This document shows, piece after piece, positions 10,349 through 18,096 of a stretch of DNA of 64,000 nt (its first letter is position 1; each line of letters begins with the position of its first letter). The position numbers were made by a program, and so were the translations under genes. The notes below the pieces were generated by a model. The model was not told where the DNA came from. It worked only from the letters and a program-made list of their open reading frames with translations, and searched no databases. This stretch comes from Microbacterium sp. UFMG61 (GTDB lineage Bacteria; Actinomycetota; Actinomycetes; Actinomycetales; Microbacteriaceae): positions 150,165 to 214,164 of the forward strand of contig NZ_JACAFP010000003.1 in assembly GCF_015354505.1 (NCBI RefSeq), read 5' to 3'.

Positions 10349-10373
10349 GGACCGGTCGTTCTTCGGCCGGTCC
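10349..10373. terminator. Bidirectional terminator hairpin
   Basis: GGACCGG and CCGGTCC enclose TCG-TTCTT-CGG, giving a 10-bp stem (one wobble pair) with a 5-nt loop. It lies in the 44 bp between the stop codons of the convergent MHS transporter and MarR genes and can serve both. Confidence 0.7.
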
Positions 10374-10380
10374 TCGGCGG

Positions 10381-10941
10381 CTACTCGCCCGCGCCCTCTG
10401 ACTCCTCGTGCGAGCGGATGACGTCGCGAAGCTCCTGGTCGAGATCCGATGCCTCCTCGATCGCCGAGGTCATGCCGGCGAGGAACCGCGTGACGATCGC
10501 GCGCTCCGCATCGCTCATCTCGTCGACGAGCGCGAGCATCCGGCGGTGCATGGCCCCCAGGGTCTCGCGCACCTCGTCGTCGCTGCTCACGGTCGGCACC
10601 ACGACGCCGGCGCGGCGGTCGGTGGGGTGCGGCTCGCGGCGGGCGTGGCCGCCCTTCTCGAGGCGGTCGATGAGGGTGGTCGTGGAGGCTGTGGAGATGT
10701 CGAGCACGCGGGCGAGATCGATCGGACGCACGATGCGTCCGGCGCGCTGCTCACGCAGCAGGAAACGCAGTGCGATGAGGTCGGTCTCGTTCATCCCCAT
10801 CGACGCCCGGGTGCGCGCGCGCATCGCGGTCTCCGCAGCGCGATAGCGGCGCAGCATGTTCAACACGTCGACGGTGCTGGCGGTACTCGATTCGGGGTAC
10901 CAGTAGCCGGATCTGCCGAACTCTTCCGGAGCGGTCATCAT
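10381..10941 (-). CDS. MarR family transcriptional regulator
   Basis: A 186-residue winged-helix repressor. The core runs from MNETDLIALRFLLREQ through RPIDLARVLDISTASTTTLIDRLEKGGHARREPHPTDRRAGVVV, which is the MarR recognition helix and wing with the conserved D-R pair; both termini form the dimer helices. The N-terminal 40 residues (EFGRSGYWYPESSTASTVDVL) are longer than in most MarR proteins. Its ATG overlaps the stop codon of the small upstream gene (ATGATGA), so the two are translationally coupled. A candidate for the regulator of the CTAG operators at 8098 and 11785; the second MarR gene is the alternative. Confidence 0.88.
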   Translation of the reverse strand: MMTAPEEFGRSGYWYPESSTASTVDVLNMLRRYRAAETAMRARTRASMGMNETDLIALRFLLREQRAGRIVRPIDLARVLDISTASTTTLIDRLEKGGHARREPHPTDRRAGVVVPTVSSDDEVRETLGAMHRRMLALVDEMSDAERAIVTRFLAGMTSAIEEASDLDQELRDVIRSHEESEGAGE

Positions 10942-11180
10942 GCCACCTCGCCCTTGTCGCTCAGGCCCTCGTGCTGTTCGCGCTCGAGCATCTCGATCGC
11001 GCCCGATTCGACCTCGGAGGGCACGATCTGCAGGATGCCCCCGGTGATCGCATCGTGTTCTGCGGTGACGATCTGGTCGAGCCGCCACTCCGGAATGGAG
11101 GGGAAGCGCTCGCGGAGACGTTCGAGCATCTCGGCGTACAGGATGTACCCCGCCTCCTCGAGAGTGAATCGCTCGATCAT
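10938..11180 (-). CDS. Small conserved helical protein upstream of marR
   Basis: An 80-residue protein (MIERFTLEEAGYILYAEMLE) that is probably all-helical and cytoplasmic. Its pattern, RLRERFPSIPEWRLDQIVTAEHDAITGG, resembles the small three-helix-bundle dimerisation proteins common in actinobacteria; this is a weak comparison. No enzyme motif is visible. The start at 11180 has a good AAAGGA site; upstream in-frame starts lack one. It is the first gene of a two-gene operon with marR and is divergent from the second marR at 11300, with one CTAG at 11244 in the gap. Confidence 0.65.
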   Translation of the reverse strand: MIERFTLEEAGYILYAEMLERLRERFPSIPEWRLDQIVTAEHDAITGGILQIVPSEVESGAIEMLEREQHEGLSDKGEVA

Positions 11181-11299
11181 GACGTCCTTTCCGACAGGAA
11201 TCCATCTTCGCATCCGAACGTCCGGAGTCGTGCATTGCATTTGCTAGTCTGACTCGTTACGCGTCTTTCGAGTAGCATGGAAGGGTCAGGGGGTGACGA

Positions 11300-11755
11300 A
11301 TGGCCGGTACAGTCCGCGACGCCACGCGCACGATCACGTCGGATCTCATCATGAGAGTCGACGAACTCCGTCGCGCCGAAGCGCAGTTCGCACGACGCCT
11401 CTCCGCCGTCCGTGCTCCGAACGACACCGACCGCGAGGCCATGCGCTTCATCGCGGAGGCCACCGACGACGCGCCGGCGACGCCGGGTGGGCTCGCCGCA
11501 CACCTGGGCGTGAGCACGGCGGCGGTCACGAGCATCCTCCGTCGACTGCAGGACCGCGGGCAGGTCGTGGTCGCGCAGCACCCGAGCGACGCGCGATCCA
11601 AAGTGCTCCGCCCCTCGCTGCGTGAAGCGGATGCGGCAGCCGACGACCTGACGCAGCGCATCGAGTCGATCGCGAGCGAGTTCACCCCTGATCAGACCGA
11701 CGTCGTGGCTCGTTTCCTCCGTCGTCTCACGGAAGAGATCAACGACCTTCCGTGA
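11300..11755 (+). CDS. MarR family transcriptional regulator
   Basis: A 151-residue compact regulator with the MarR helix-turn-helix: TPGGLAAHLGVSTAAVTSILRRLQDRGQVVVAQHPSDARSKVL, including the D-x-R wing pair. The N-terminus (TITSDLIMRVDELRRAEAQFARRL) and C-terminus (FTPDQTDVVARFLRRLTEEIN) are dimer helices. It is transcribed away from the other marR operon and toward the small-gene pair at 11875, whose promoter begins 29 bp after its stop codon and contains the CTAG operator. That position makes it a likely regulator of site B and, by similarity, site A. A possible -10 (TAGCAT) lies at 11273. Confidence 0.85.
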   Translation: MAGTVRDATRTITSDLIMRVDELRRAEAQFARRLSAVRAPNDTDREAMRFIAEATDDAPATPGGLAAHLGVSTAAVTSILRRLQDRGQVVVAQHPSDARSKVLRPSLREADAAADDLTQRIESIASEFTPDQTDVVARFLRRLTEEINDLP

Positions 11756-11784
11756 CGCCGATCGACGTCTCTGTTAATCCGCCT

Positions 11785-11814
11785 TTGCTAAATAGCTAGG
11801 TAACCTAGTAATCT
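11785..11814 (+). promoter_or_regulatory. Promoter with CTAG-type operator (site B)
   Basis: TTGCTA (11785-11790) and TAATCT (11809-11814) are spaced by 18 bp, exactly as at 8098-8127. The spacer contains the dyad CTAGGT-A-ACCTAG (11796-11808). Aligned with site A the shared pattern is CTAGnTnnnCTAGTAATCT, so an operator sits between the -35 and -10 elements. Confidence 0.65.
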
Positions 11815-11874
11815 TTCTCTGAAGCCATTCGCTTGCGGTCCCCGCTGACGAATCGTCTGCGATGAGGAGGAATC

Positions 11875-12207
11875 ATGGGTTACCTGTCCTACGGAAACAC
11901 GACGACGCCGATCGAGATCGGTGACGAGCTGATCGCTCACCTGCGCACGGTGATCGTCACTAAGCTCCGGCGCAACGAGTCCTTCCCCCTGACCATCGAA
12001 GCCTCGTCGGGGGTGGCCGAGACGCTGTGGATCCACGCGTCGATTCCCCTCCGCTTCGTCATGGAAGAGGACGATCACTCCCTCGACCGTTCGCTGCTGG
12101 TCTCGATGATGAATGCCGCGAACTCCGCCCGCGGGCTCGATCTCACGACCGACGAGTTCTCATCCGCACTGCAGGTCACCCGCGGTCTGCACGCCCTGAG
12201 TGCATGA
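11875..12207 (+). CDS. Conserved small Microbacteriaceae protein (MGYLSYG family)
   Basis: A 110-residue protein of a family found in several copies per genome in Microbacteriaceae, often carried in databases under the unhelpful name ATP-dependent DNA ligase; there is no ligase motif. Recognisable parts are the start MGYLSYGNTTTPIEIGDELI, the block HLRTVIVTKLRRNESF, the WIHASIPLRF strand and the NAANSARGL helix. Function is unknown; it is probably cytoplasmic and about half beta. A strong GAGGAGGA site precedes the ATG. It is first in a two-gene operon controlled by the CTAG promoter. Confidence 0.75.
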   Translation: MGYLSYGNTTTPIEIGDELIAHLRTVIVTKLRRNESFPLTIEASSGVAETLWIHASIPLRFVMEEDDHSLDRSLLVSMMNAANSARGLDLTTDEFSSALQVTRGLHALSA

Positions 12208-12210
12208 GCC

Positions 12211-12507
12211 ATGTCGACACGCATACGCAAGGCCGCGAAGGCGGCCGCCAGCTCGACGGCTAAGAAGGTCGGAGCATCGGTCGCACCGCGCGGCCTCTGG
12301 GTCGAGGTCGATCCCGGATTCCACGTCGGCAACGATCGGCGTCAGTTCCTCGGGTCGATCACCGGGACGCCGGGCGAGGGCTTCAGCGCCTTCGGGCCGA
12401 GCTCGGAGTTCGTCGGCCGCTTCGACGAGCTCGACGAGGCCAAGGAGGCCGTCATCATGGCGGCCGGCGCGATGGCATCGTCGATCGCTCCGGAGTCGCT
12501 GGTCTAG
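12211..12507 (+). CDS. Hypothetical protein downstream of the MGYLSYG-family gene
   Basis: A 98-residue protein I do not recognise. The N-terminus is basic (STRIRKAAKAAASSTAKK), the middle is a likely beta region (GLWVEVDPGFHVGNDRRQFLGSI, FSAFGPSSEFVGRFDELDEA) and the C-terminus is an Ala-rich helix. It starts 3 bp after the preceding stop codon, so it is co-translated with the MGYLSYG-family protein and falls under the same CTAG promoter. A hairpin ends the unit. Confidence 0.65.
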   Translation: MSTRIRKAAKAAASSTAKKVGASVAPRGLWVEVDPGFHVGNDRRQFLGSITGTPGEGFSAFGPSSEFVGRFDELDEAKEAVIMAAGAMASSIAPESLV

Positions 12508-12536
12508 GTCCGATCGAGAACCGCATCACCACGCGA

Positions 12537-12559
12537 ACGCCGCCCCATCGGGGCGGCGT
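12537..12559. terminator. Terminator hairpin
   Basis: ACGCCGCCCC and GGGGCGGCGT form a perfect 10-bp stem with a 3-nt loop, 30 bp after the preceding stop codon; TCTCT follows. Confidence 0.7.
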
Positions 12560-12622
12560 CTCTGCGTTCGGTGCGCTGCTCCTGCTGTCCGCGACCTGGT
12601 TCCTGAGCCCTCGAGGTTGCGT

Positions 12623-12634
12623 GTACGATCGTAC
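12623..12634. promoter_or_regulatory. TetR-like palindrome overlapping the MFS promoter
   Basis: GTACGATCGTAC is a perfect 12-bp palindrome ending 2 bp before the MFS start codon. TACGAT (12624-12629) inside it fits a -10 element, which would place transcription initiation at the ATG and give a leaderless mRNA; no convincing ribosome site precedes the ATG. A repressor bound here would block both promoter and start. No TetR gene is adjacent. Confidence 0.5.
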
Positions 12635-12636
12635 GC

Positions 12637-13860
12637 ATGACTTCCGCCGAATCGATTCGACGACCAGCTCCCGACCGGGCTGTGCGGCGCGCGCGCATCG
12701 CCGTCTCGGCGCTGTTCCTCACCAACGGCGCCCTCTTCGCCAACATCCTTCCGCGGTATCCCGAGATCAAGTCCGCGCTCGGCCTCGACAACGTCGGCTA
12801 CGGTCTCGCGATCGCCGCCTTCCCCGCGGGGGCCATCGCCGCAGGTCTTCTGGCTGCGGTGCTGATCCGACGGTTCGGCTCGGCCAAGATCGCCGTCATC
12901 GGCACGGTCGCCACGGGGCTCGGTCTGCTCGCTGCGGCGCTCGCGCCGTCCGGCATCCTGTTCGCCCTGGCGCTGCTGCTCGGTGGAGCGTCCGATGCCA
13001 TCACCGACGTCGCGCAGAACGCGCACGGGCTGCGCGTGCAGCGTCGGTTCGGTCGCTCGATCATCAACTCGTTCCACGCGATCTGGTCGATCGGCGCGGT
13101 GATCGGTGGGGGAATGGCCGCCGCCGCGATCGCACTGCAGCTGCCTCTGGGCGTGCACCTCGGCATCTCGACGGCCGTCTTCGCGACCGTCGCGATCACG
13201 GCGCTCGCGTTCTGCCTGCCCGGGGGCGATGAAGAGGCGGATGCCGAGGCGACCGCCGATCCCGTCGAGCTGCAGGCGGCCGTGCGCCGGGGCATCACGC
13301 CGCGCATCGTGTTCGCGGTGATCGCGCTCACGCTGATCGCGATGGCGGGGGCGATCGCCGAGGATGCCGGCAACTCGTGGGCGACGCTGTATCTGTCGGA
13401 GTCGCTCGGGGCGGCGGCGGCGGTCGCGCCTCTCGGCTTCATCGCCCTCGTCGGAGCGCAGTTCATCGGGCGGATGCTCGGCGACGGCATGACCGACCGC
13501 TTCGGCCAGCGCGCCGTCGCCCGGGTCGGCGGCCTCATCGCGACGGCCGGCATGACGCTTGCGCTGCTCTTCCCCAGCGTGCCGGGCACGATCGCGGGCT
13601 TCGCGGCCGTGGGCTTCGGCATCGCGACGCTCATCCCGGCGGCGATGCACGCGGCGGATGAGCTGCCGGGACTGCGGGCCGGTGTCGGGCTCACGATCGT
13701 GTCGTGGCTGCTGCGGCTCGGGTTCCTGCTGTCGCCGCCGTTCGTCGGGTTCATCGCCGAGAACGAGAGTCTGCGCGCCGGGTTGATCGTCGCTCCCGCG
13801 GCCGCGTTCGTCGCGGTGCTGCTCGCCGGAGTGCTCGAGGGTCGCAAGCCACGGGGCTGA
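12637..13860 (+). CDS. MFS transporter (YbjJ/FucP-like fold)
   Basis: A 407-residue, 12-helix carrier of the major facilitator superfamily. It contains LFLTNGALFANILPRYPEIK in helix 1, the loop LIRRFGSAKIAVIG, GGASDAITDVAQNAHGLRVQRRFG after helix 4, SFHAIWSIGAVIGGGMA in helix 5 and GRMLGDGMTDRFGQRAVAR in the second half. This helix-4/5 pattern is shared with YbjJ-like transporters, which have no firmly assigned substrate; export of a drug or sugar is possible. Control by a TetR-type repressor is suggested by the palindrome at the start codon. Confidence 0.82.
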   Translation: MTSAESIRRPAPDRAVRRARIAVSALFLTNGALFANILPRYPEIKSALGLDNVGYGLAIAAFPAGAIAAGLLAAVLIRRFGSAKIAVIGTVATGLGLLAAALAPSGILFALALLLGGASDAITDVAQNAHGLRVQRRFGRSIINSFHAIWSIGAVIGGGMAAAAIALQLPLGVHLGISTAVFATVAITALAFCLPGGDEEADAEATADPVELQAAVRRGITPRIVFAVIALTLIAMAGAIAEDAGNSWATLYLSESLGAAAAVAPLGFIALVGAQFIGRMLGDGMTDRFGQRAVARVGGLIATAGMTLALLFPSVPGTIAGFAAVGFGIATLIPAAMHAADELPGLRAGVGLTIVSWLLRLGFLLSPPFVGFIAENESLRAGLIVAPAAAFVAVLLAGVLEGRKPRG

Positions 13861-13892
13861 GTGGTGACCCCCGCGCCGGATGCAGGACGAAA

Positions 13893-13937
13893 GAACGGAT
13901 GCAGGGTGAGATCGGTGATCTCGCTCTGCATCCGTTC
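13893..13937. terminator. Long bidirectional terminator hairpin
   Basis: Two 21-nt arms (13893-13913 and 13917-13937) pair completely, with two G-U pairs, around a 3-nt loop. The hairpin sits between the convergent MFS and SDR genes. Confidence 0.8.
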
Positions 13938-13976
13938 GTCCGGCACGCGTGCTGCGATGCGTGCGGCGACTGAGCC

Positions 13977-14729
13977 TCAGAGGGCGGTGTAGCCGCCGTC
14001 GACGAGGTGGTAGCTGCCCGTGATGAAGCTGGCGGCGTCGCTGGCGAGGAAGGCGATGAGGTTCGCGACCTCGTCGGACTGGCCGAGGCGTCCGATCGGG
14101 TGCTTGCTGATGAGGAAGTTCTTGGCCTCGTCGCCCATGGTGGCGAGCAGCGGGGTGTCGATGAAGCCGGGGCCGACCGAGTTCACGCGCACGCCCTGCG
14201 CCGAGTACTCGAGGGCGGCCGACTTGGTCATGCCGACGACCGCGTGCTTCGCGGCGACGTAGGCGGGGGAGTTCGCGAAGCCGACGCTGCCGAGGATCGA
14301 CGCGATGTTGACGACCGAGCCGCCGCCGTTCGCGAGGATCGAGGGGATCTGCGCCTTCATGTTGCGGAAGACGGCGTTGAGGTTGATCGAGATGACCTTG
14401 TCCCAGGCCTCGTCGTCGTATTCGGCGGTGGGGGCGGATGCTCCGCTGATGCCGGCGTTGTTCACACCGATGCGCAGCGGGGCGAGCGTGTTCGCGAGCT
14501 CGATCGAGCTGGCGATCCACGCGGTGTCGGTCGCATCACCGACGGATGCCTCGGCGGTGCCGCCGGCGGCGCGGATCTCGTCGACCACCGCGTTCGCATG
14601 CTCGGCGTTGAGGTCGTTGACGACGACGGATGCGCCGTTCTGAGCGAGCAGCAGAGCGGTCGAGCGTCCGATGCCGCTGCCTGCTCCCGTCACGATCGCC
14701 GAGCGGTTCGAGACGTCGTACTGAGCCAC
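13977..14729 (-). CDS. SDR family NAD(P)-dependent oxidoreductase
   Basis: A 250-residue classical short-chain dehydrogenase, cytoplasmic and probably tetrameric. It carries the cofactor loop TGAGSGIG at 14-21, the structural NNAG at 90-93, the catalytic Ser144 (NIASILGSVG) and the Tyr157-x3-Lys161 pair, with the PGFIDTPLL segment after it. Asp39 at the end of beta 2 (VVNDLN) favours NAD over NADP. Substrate is open: a secondary alcohol, sugar or 3-oxoacyl compound. GTG start at 14729 behind GAGAGGAG. It stands alone; the next gene upstream is in the same direction 128 bp away. Confidence 0.88.
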   Translation of the reverse strand: MAQYDVSNRSAIVTGAGSGIGRSTALLLAQNGASVVVNDLNAEHANAVVDEIRAAGGTAEASVGDATDTAWIASSIELANTLAPLRIGVNNAGISGASAPTAEYDDEAWDKVISINLNAVFRNMKAQIPSILANGGGSVVNIASILGSVGFANSPAYVAAKHAVVGMTKSAALEYSAQGVRVNSVGPGFIDTPLLATMGDEAKNFLISKHPIGRLGQSDEVANLIAFLASDAASFITGSYHLVDGGYTAL

Positions 14730-14856
14730 GAGTGGCTCCTCTCCCGGACGGGCGCGGTGCCGGGAGATCTTCTCGGACGGTCCGTCCTTCTCTCCAGCCT
14801 ACGCCTGTCGGAGCGGGATGGATGCGCGTGAATGGATTTTTCTCGGCTCCACTGCT

Positions 14857-16071
14857 CTATCGCGAATCGGTGCCGAAAGTGAGATCCAGGGCTTCGGAGA
14901 GGTCGGCGGCCAGGTCGTCGGCATCCTCGAGGCCCACAGAGAGACGCAGGTGTCCGAACTCTCGGAACGGCGCCGGGTACGTGGCGACACGGCCGCCCTC
15001 GGTGCCAGTGTGCACGATGAGCGAGTCGTCGTGACCGAGGGAGAAACCCGAGGTGATCAGTCGGAGGTTCGCGACGAACCGGTTCTGCACGTCGGGGGAG
15101 CCCGTCACGGCGAACGACATCATTCCACCGAAGCCGCGCCCGCCGAACTGCCGCACGGCGAGAGCGTGATCCGGATGCGATTCGAGGCCGGGATAGTAGA
15201 TGTACTCCACTCGGGGGTCGGCCTCGAGCATCTGCGCGATCTGCAGCGCCGACGAGAAGTGCTGACGCAGGCGCAGGGGCAGGGTGACGGTGCCGCGCTG
15301 GATCTGCCAGGCGTTGAAGGGCGAGATGATGCCGCCGACGTCGACCATGGCGTCGGCCTTGATCGCCTGGATGAGATCGCGCCGCCCCGAGACCGAGCCG
15401 CCCATGGCGTCGCCGTGCCCGTTGAGGTACTTGGTGAGGGAGTGCACCACCAGGTCGGCGCCGTCGTGGATCGGTCGGTAGAACGGCGGCGGCGAGAAGG
15501 TCGAGTCGACCATGAGGATGGCGCCTGTGGCGTGGGCGATCTCGGCGACCGCGCTCACGTCGGCGACCTTGGTGGTCGGGTTCGCGATGGCCTCGATGCA
15601 CACGAGGCGCGTCTCGGGGCGCATGGCCGCCCGCACCGCGTCGAGGTCGCTGATATCGACGAAGGTCGCCTCGAGGCCGTAACGCTGGGGCAGCAGCTCG
15701 GTCCACAGCCGCCAAGTGGCCTCGTAGACCACATCGCTCACGACCACATGATCACCGGCGCGCACATGGGTGAAGAACACCGCGTGCAGGGCCGCGACTC
15801 CGGAGGCGAGTGCGACCGCCTCTTCGGCGCCGTCGAGGGCGGCGAGCTTCTGCTCGAGTGCCGCCTGGTTGACCCCGGTGTTGCGGGTGTACAGCCCGGG
15901 TGCGGTGGCCGACCAGCTGATCTCGCTCGGGTCGTCGGGCAGCTGGTACGAGTTCGCCATCACGAGAGGTGTGCGCAGCGCCAACGTCGAGTCGAGTTGA
16001 TTGCCTGCATGCACGGCCAGGCTGAGGTCGGACAGCGTGTGCAGATCCTTGCGGTCGGGTCGAGCGCCCAT
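14857..16071 (-). CDS. PLP-dependent Cys/Met metabolism enzyme (gamma-family lyase/synthase)
   Basis: A 404-residue PLP enzyme of the trans-sulfuration family (cystathionine gamma-synthase or lyase, methionine gamma-lyase, O-acylhomoserine enzymes). Evidence is the YTRNTGVNQ block at 61-69 that binds the phosphate of the neighbouring subunit, ALASGVAALHAV, the PLP-pyridine Asp189 (LMVDSTFS) and the Schiff-base Lys214 in HSLTKYLNGHGDAMGG, plus the C-terminal SLGHDDSLIVHT region. The start ATG 16071 has GGAG at proper spacing. It is divergent from an Lrp-type regulator and neighbours homoserine-dehydrogenase and aldehyde-dehydrogenase genes, so a catabolic role on homoserine, methionine or threonine-like substrates is plausible; the exact reaction cannot be told from the sequence. 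Confidence 0.85.
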   Translation of the reverse strand: MGARPDRKDLHTLSDLSLAVHAGNQLDSTLALRTPLVMANSYQLPDDPSEISWSATAPGLYTRNTGVNQAALEQKLAALDGAEEAVALASGVAALHAVFFTHVRAGDHVVVSDVVYEATWRLWTELLPQRYGLEATFVDISDLDAVRAAMRPETRLVCIEAIANPTTKVADVSAVAEIAHATGAILMVDSTFSPPPFYRPIHDGADLVVHSLTKYLNGHGDAMGGSVSGRRDLIQAIKADAMVDVGGIISPFNAWQIQRGTVTLPLRLRQHFSSALQIAQMLEADPRVEYIYYPGLESHPDHALAVRQFGGRGFGGMMSFAVTGSPDVQNRFVANLRLITSGFSLGHDDSLIVHTGTEGGRVATYPAPFREFGHLRLSVGLEDADDLAADLSEALDLTFGTDSR

Positions 16072-16121
16072 CGTGACTCCTTCGTTCCGCACCGTCTTCC
16101 AGTGCCGACTTTCACTCTAAG

Positions 16122-16167
16122 GTGCATAATAGACACACGCAATTGCTAATCGTGCATGAGCTTGCAC
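16122..16167. promoter_or_regulatory. Probable Lrp-type binding region between divergent genes
   Basis: The gap between the PLP enzyme and the Lrp gene repeats GTGCAT at 16122 and 16152 and contains GTGCA-N6-TGCAC (16152-16167). The A/T-rich stretch between them is unusual here. Lrp/AsnC proteins commonly bind such weak dyads and regulate the divergent gene and themselves. Confidence 0.5.
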
Positions 16168-16184
16168 TGTCTCAGGAGGTCTCG

Positions 16185-16628
16185 ATGGAGCGGCTTCATC
16201 TCGATCAGATCGATCGTCAGATACTTGCGGCGCTCACCGAGGATGCCCGCATCCCGCTGGTCACCCTTGCAGCCCAGGTGCATCTGTCGCGCAACGCCGT
16301 CAAGCAGCGCATCGAGCGGATGGAGCGCCAGGGCGTCATCGGCGGCTACAGCGTCGTTCCCGGACGTGCTGGCGGCTCGCCCGTCTCGGCCATCGTGCTG
16401 GTCTACCGCAGCGATCGTATGCGCGGGGGTGGCGTCGCCTCGGAGATCGCCCAGATTCCCGAAGTGCGTCGGTGCGATGTGCTCTCGGGTGACTTCGACC
16501 TGCTGGTGACGCTGGAAGCGGAGTCGATGGATCGCATCGGCGAGATCTGGGAGATGCTCGCAGCGCTCCCGGGAGTCGCGAACACCGTCACAGCGGTGTC
16601 GCTGACCCGGGTGGTCGACCGGGCGTGA
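16185..16628 (+). CDS. Lrp/AsnC family transcriptional regulator
   Basis: A 147-residue feast/famine regulator. Residues 1-60 are the helix-turn-helix: MERLHLDQIDRQILAALTEDARIPLVTLAAQVHLSRNAVKQRIERMERQGVI (read in parts). Residues 65-147 are the RAM (ACT-like) domain: GGSPVSAIVLVYRS, VRRCDVLSGDFDLLVTLEAESMDRIGEI and GVANTVTAVSLTRVV, which binds an amino acid and sets oligomer state. ATG 16185 follows a perfect AGGAGGT. It is divergent from the PLP lyase and most likely responds to that enzyme's substrate. Confidence 0.9.
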   Translation: MERLHLDQIDRQILAALTEDARIPLVTLAAQVHLSRNAVKQRIERMERQGVIGGYSVVPGRAGGSPVSAIVLVYRSDRMRGGGVASEIAQIPEVRRCDVLSGDFDLLVTLEAESMDRIGEIWEMLAALPGVANTVTAVSLTRVVDRA

Positions 16629-16678
16629 CCTCGCAGAGGGGCAGGGCATCCCCCGCGGACCCCTTCCCCTCCGCGAGG
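16629..16678. terminator. Imperfect hairpin between convergent genes
   Basis: CCTCGC-A-GAGGGG pairs with CCCCTC-C-GCGAGG (12 bp with one mismatch) around a 24-nt loop, between the stop codons of the Lrp and aldehyde dehydrogenase genes. Confidence 0.45.
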
Positions 16679-16683
16679 AGATC

Positions 16684-18096
16684 TCAGGTGGTGATGCAGG
16701 TGACCTTCGGCTGGGTCATCTCCTCGTACGCGAAGCGCACGCCTTCGCGCCCCATGCTCCCGTACTTCGAGCCGCCGAAAGGCATGCTGTCGATGCGGTA
16801 GTCGGAGGAGTCGTTGATCATCACGCCTCCGGCGTCGAGCGCTTCGGCGACTCGCAGCGCGCGGGTGATGTCCGACGTGAACGCCGCGGCATGGAGGGCG
16901 TACTCGATGCTGTTCGCCTCGGCAATTGCGTCGTCCTCGGTGTCGAACGGAGTCAGGACAACGATGGGGGCGAAGGCCTCCTCGTTCCAGACATCGCAGT
17001 GGGGCGAGACGTTCTCGAGAGCGGTCGGCCAGTACACCGAGCCCTCGCGTCGGTGCCCGGCGAGCACGCGCGCCCCCGCCCGCACGGCGTCGTCGACCAC
17101 GCGCTCGGCGTGCGTCGCCGCAGCGACCGAGATCATCGGACCCACGTCGGTCGCCTGGTTGACGGGGTCTCCCGCGCGAAGCATCGAGGTGCGAGCGGCG
17201 AAGCGGTCGCGGAACTCGGCGTACACGGAGCGCTCGATGAGGATGCGCTGCGCGCCGACGCAGTTCTGCCCCGCAGCCCAGAATGCGCCGGACACGCAGG
17301 CCTCGACGGCGGCCGGGATGTCGGCATCCGCGAAAACCAGCACGGGGGCGTTGCCGCCCAACTCCATCGCCAGCCTCTTGAGACCCGCGGTGCGGGCGAT
17401 CGCCTCACCGGTGGTGAATCCTCCGGTGAACGACACCATGCGGATGTCGCGCACGGCGACGAGCGCTTGCGCCACGTGCCGGTCGCCGTGGACGACCGTG
17501 ATGATCTCGTCGGGGAGTCCTGCCTCCAACAGCACGTCGACGAGGAACCGCGCGGTCAGCGGGGTGAACTGCGACGGCTTGAGGATCACGGCGTTGCCAC
17601 CGGCGATCGCCGGGCCGATCTTATGGGCGACGAGGTTGAGGGCGTCGTTGTAGGGCGTGATCGCGAGGATCACCCCGAGCGGCTCTCGTGTGTACCAGCC
17701 GCGGCGATTCGCGGAGCCCTCGTAGGCGTCGAAGGGAATGACCTCGCCGTCGAAGGCGCGAGCGGTCTCGGCCGAGAGCGAGATCGTGGTCACGGCTCGC
17801 TGCACTTCTTTGCGCGCCTGAGTGATCGTCTTCCCCGCTTCGCGGACGATGAGGGTCGCTGCCTCTTCGGCGCGGCCCTCGAGGATCCGCGCTGCGCTAT
17901 CCAGGATCCGGTGCCGCGCAAATCTCGACAGGTCGCCCGAGAGAGTGGCGCCGAGCCGCGCGCGCGACATGATCTCGTCGACATCGTCGACCGAGTGCTG
18001 GGCGAGGCGGGCGATCACCTCCCCGTTGTACGGGTCGAGCACCTCGAGAAGCGACGCCTGCGTCACAGGAGCCTCCATGGCGGGCGCGCTCATCAC
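16684..18096 (-). CDS. Aldehyde dehydrogenase family protein
   Basis: A 470-residue NAD(P)-dependent aldehyde dehydrogenase of usual length. Cofactor and catalytic motifs are present: the PLGVILAITPYNDALN segment with the conserved Asn, KPSQFTPLTA, FTGGFTTGEAI, the general-base Glu in MELGGNAP (about 245) and the nucleophile Cys279 in GQNCVG. The PFGGSKYGSMGREGVRFAYEEMTQPK end is typical of the lactaldehyde, succinate-semialdehyde or phosphonoacetaldehyde clades. Its GTG start overlaps the stop codon of the homoserine-dehydrogenase-like gene, so the two are coupled. If the partner makes aspartate semialdehyde, this enzyme could oxidise it to aspartate; that is an inference. Confidence 0.87.
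   Translation of the reverse strand: MMSAPAMEAPVTQASLLEVLDPYNGEVIARLAQHSVDDVDEIMSRARLGATLSGDLSRFARHRILDSAARILEGRAEEAATLIVREAGKTITQARKEVQRAVTTISLSAETARAFDGEVIPFDAYEGSANRRGWYTREPLGVILAITPYNDALNLVAHKIGPAIAGGNAVILKPSQFTPLTARFLVDVLLEAGLPDEIITVVHGDRHVAQALVAVRDIRMVSFTGGFTTGEAIARTAGLKRLAMELGGNAPVLVFADADIPAAVEACVSGAFWAAGQNCVGAQRILIERSVYAEFRDRFAARTSMLRAGDPVNQATDVGPMISVAAATHAERVVDDAVRAGARVLAGHRREGSVYWPTALENVSPHCDVWNEEAFAPIVVLTPFDTEDDAIAEANSIEYALHAAAFTSDITRALRVAEALDAGGVMINDSSDYRIDSMPFGGSKYGSMGREGVRFAYEEMTQPKVTCITT

Noticed and set aside
11875..12207. ATP-dependent DNA ligase (name often attached to this family)
   Set aside because: The protein is 110 residues with no KxDG or other ligase motif.
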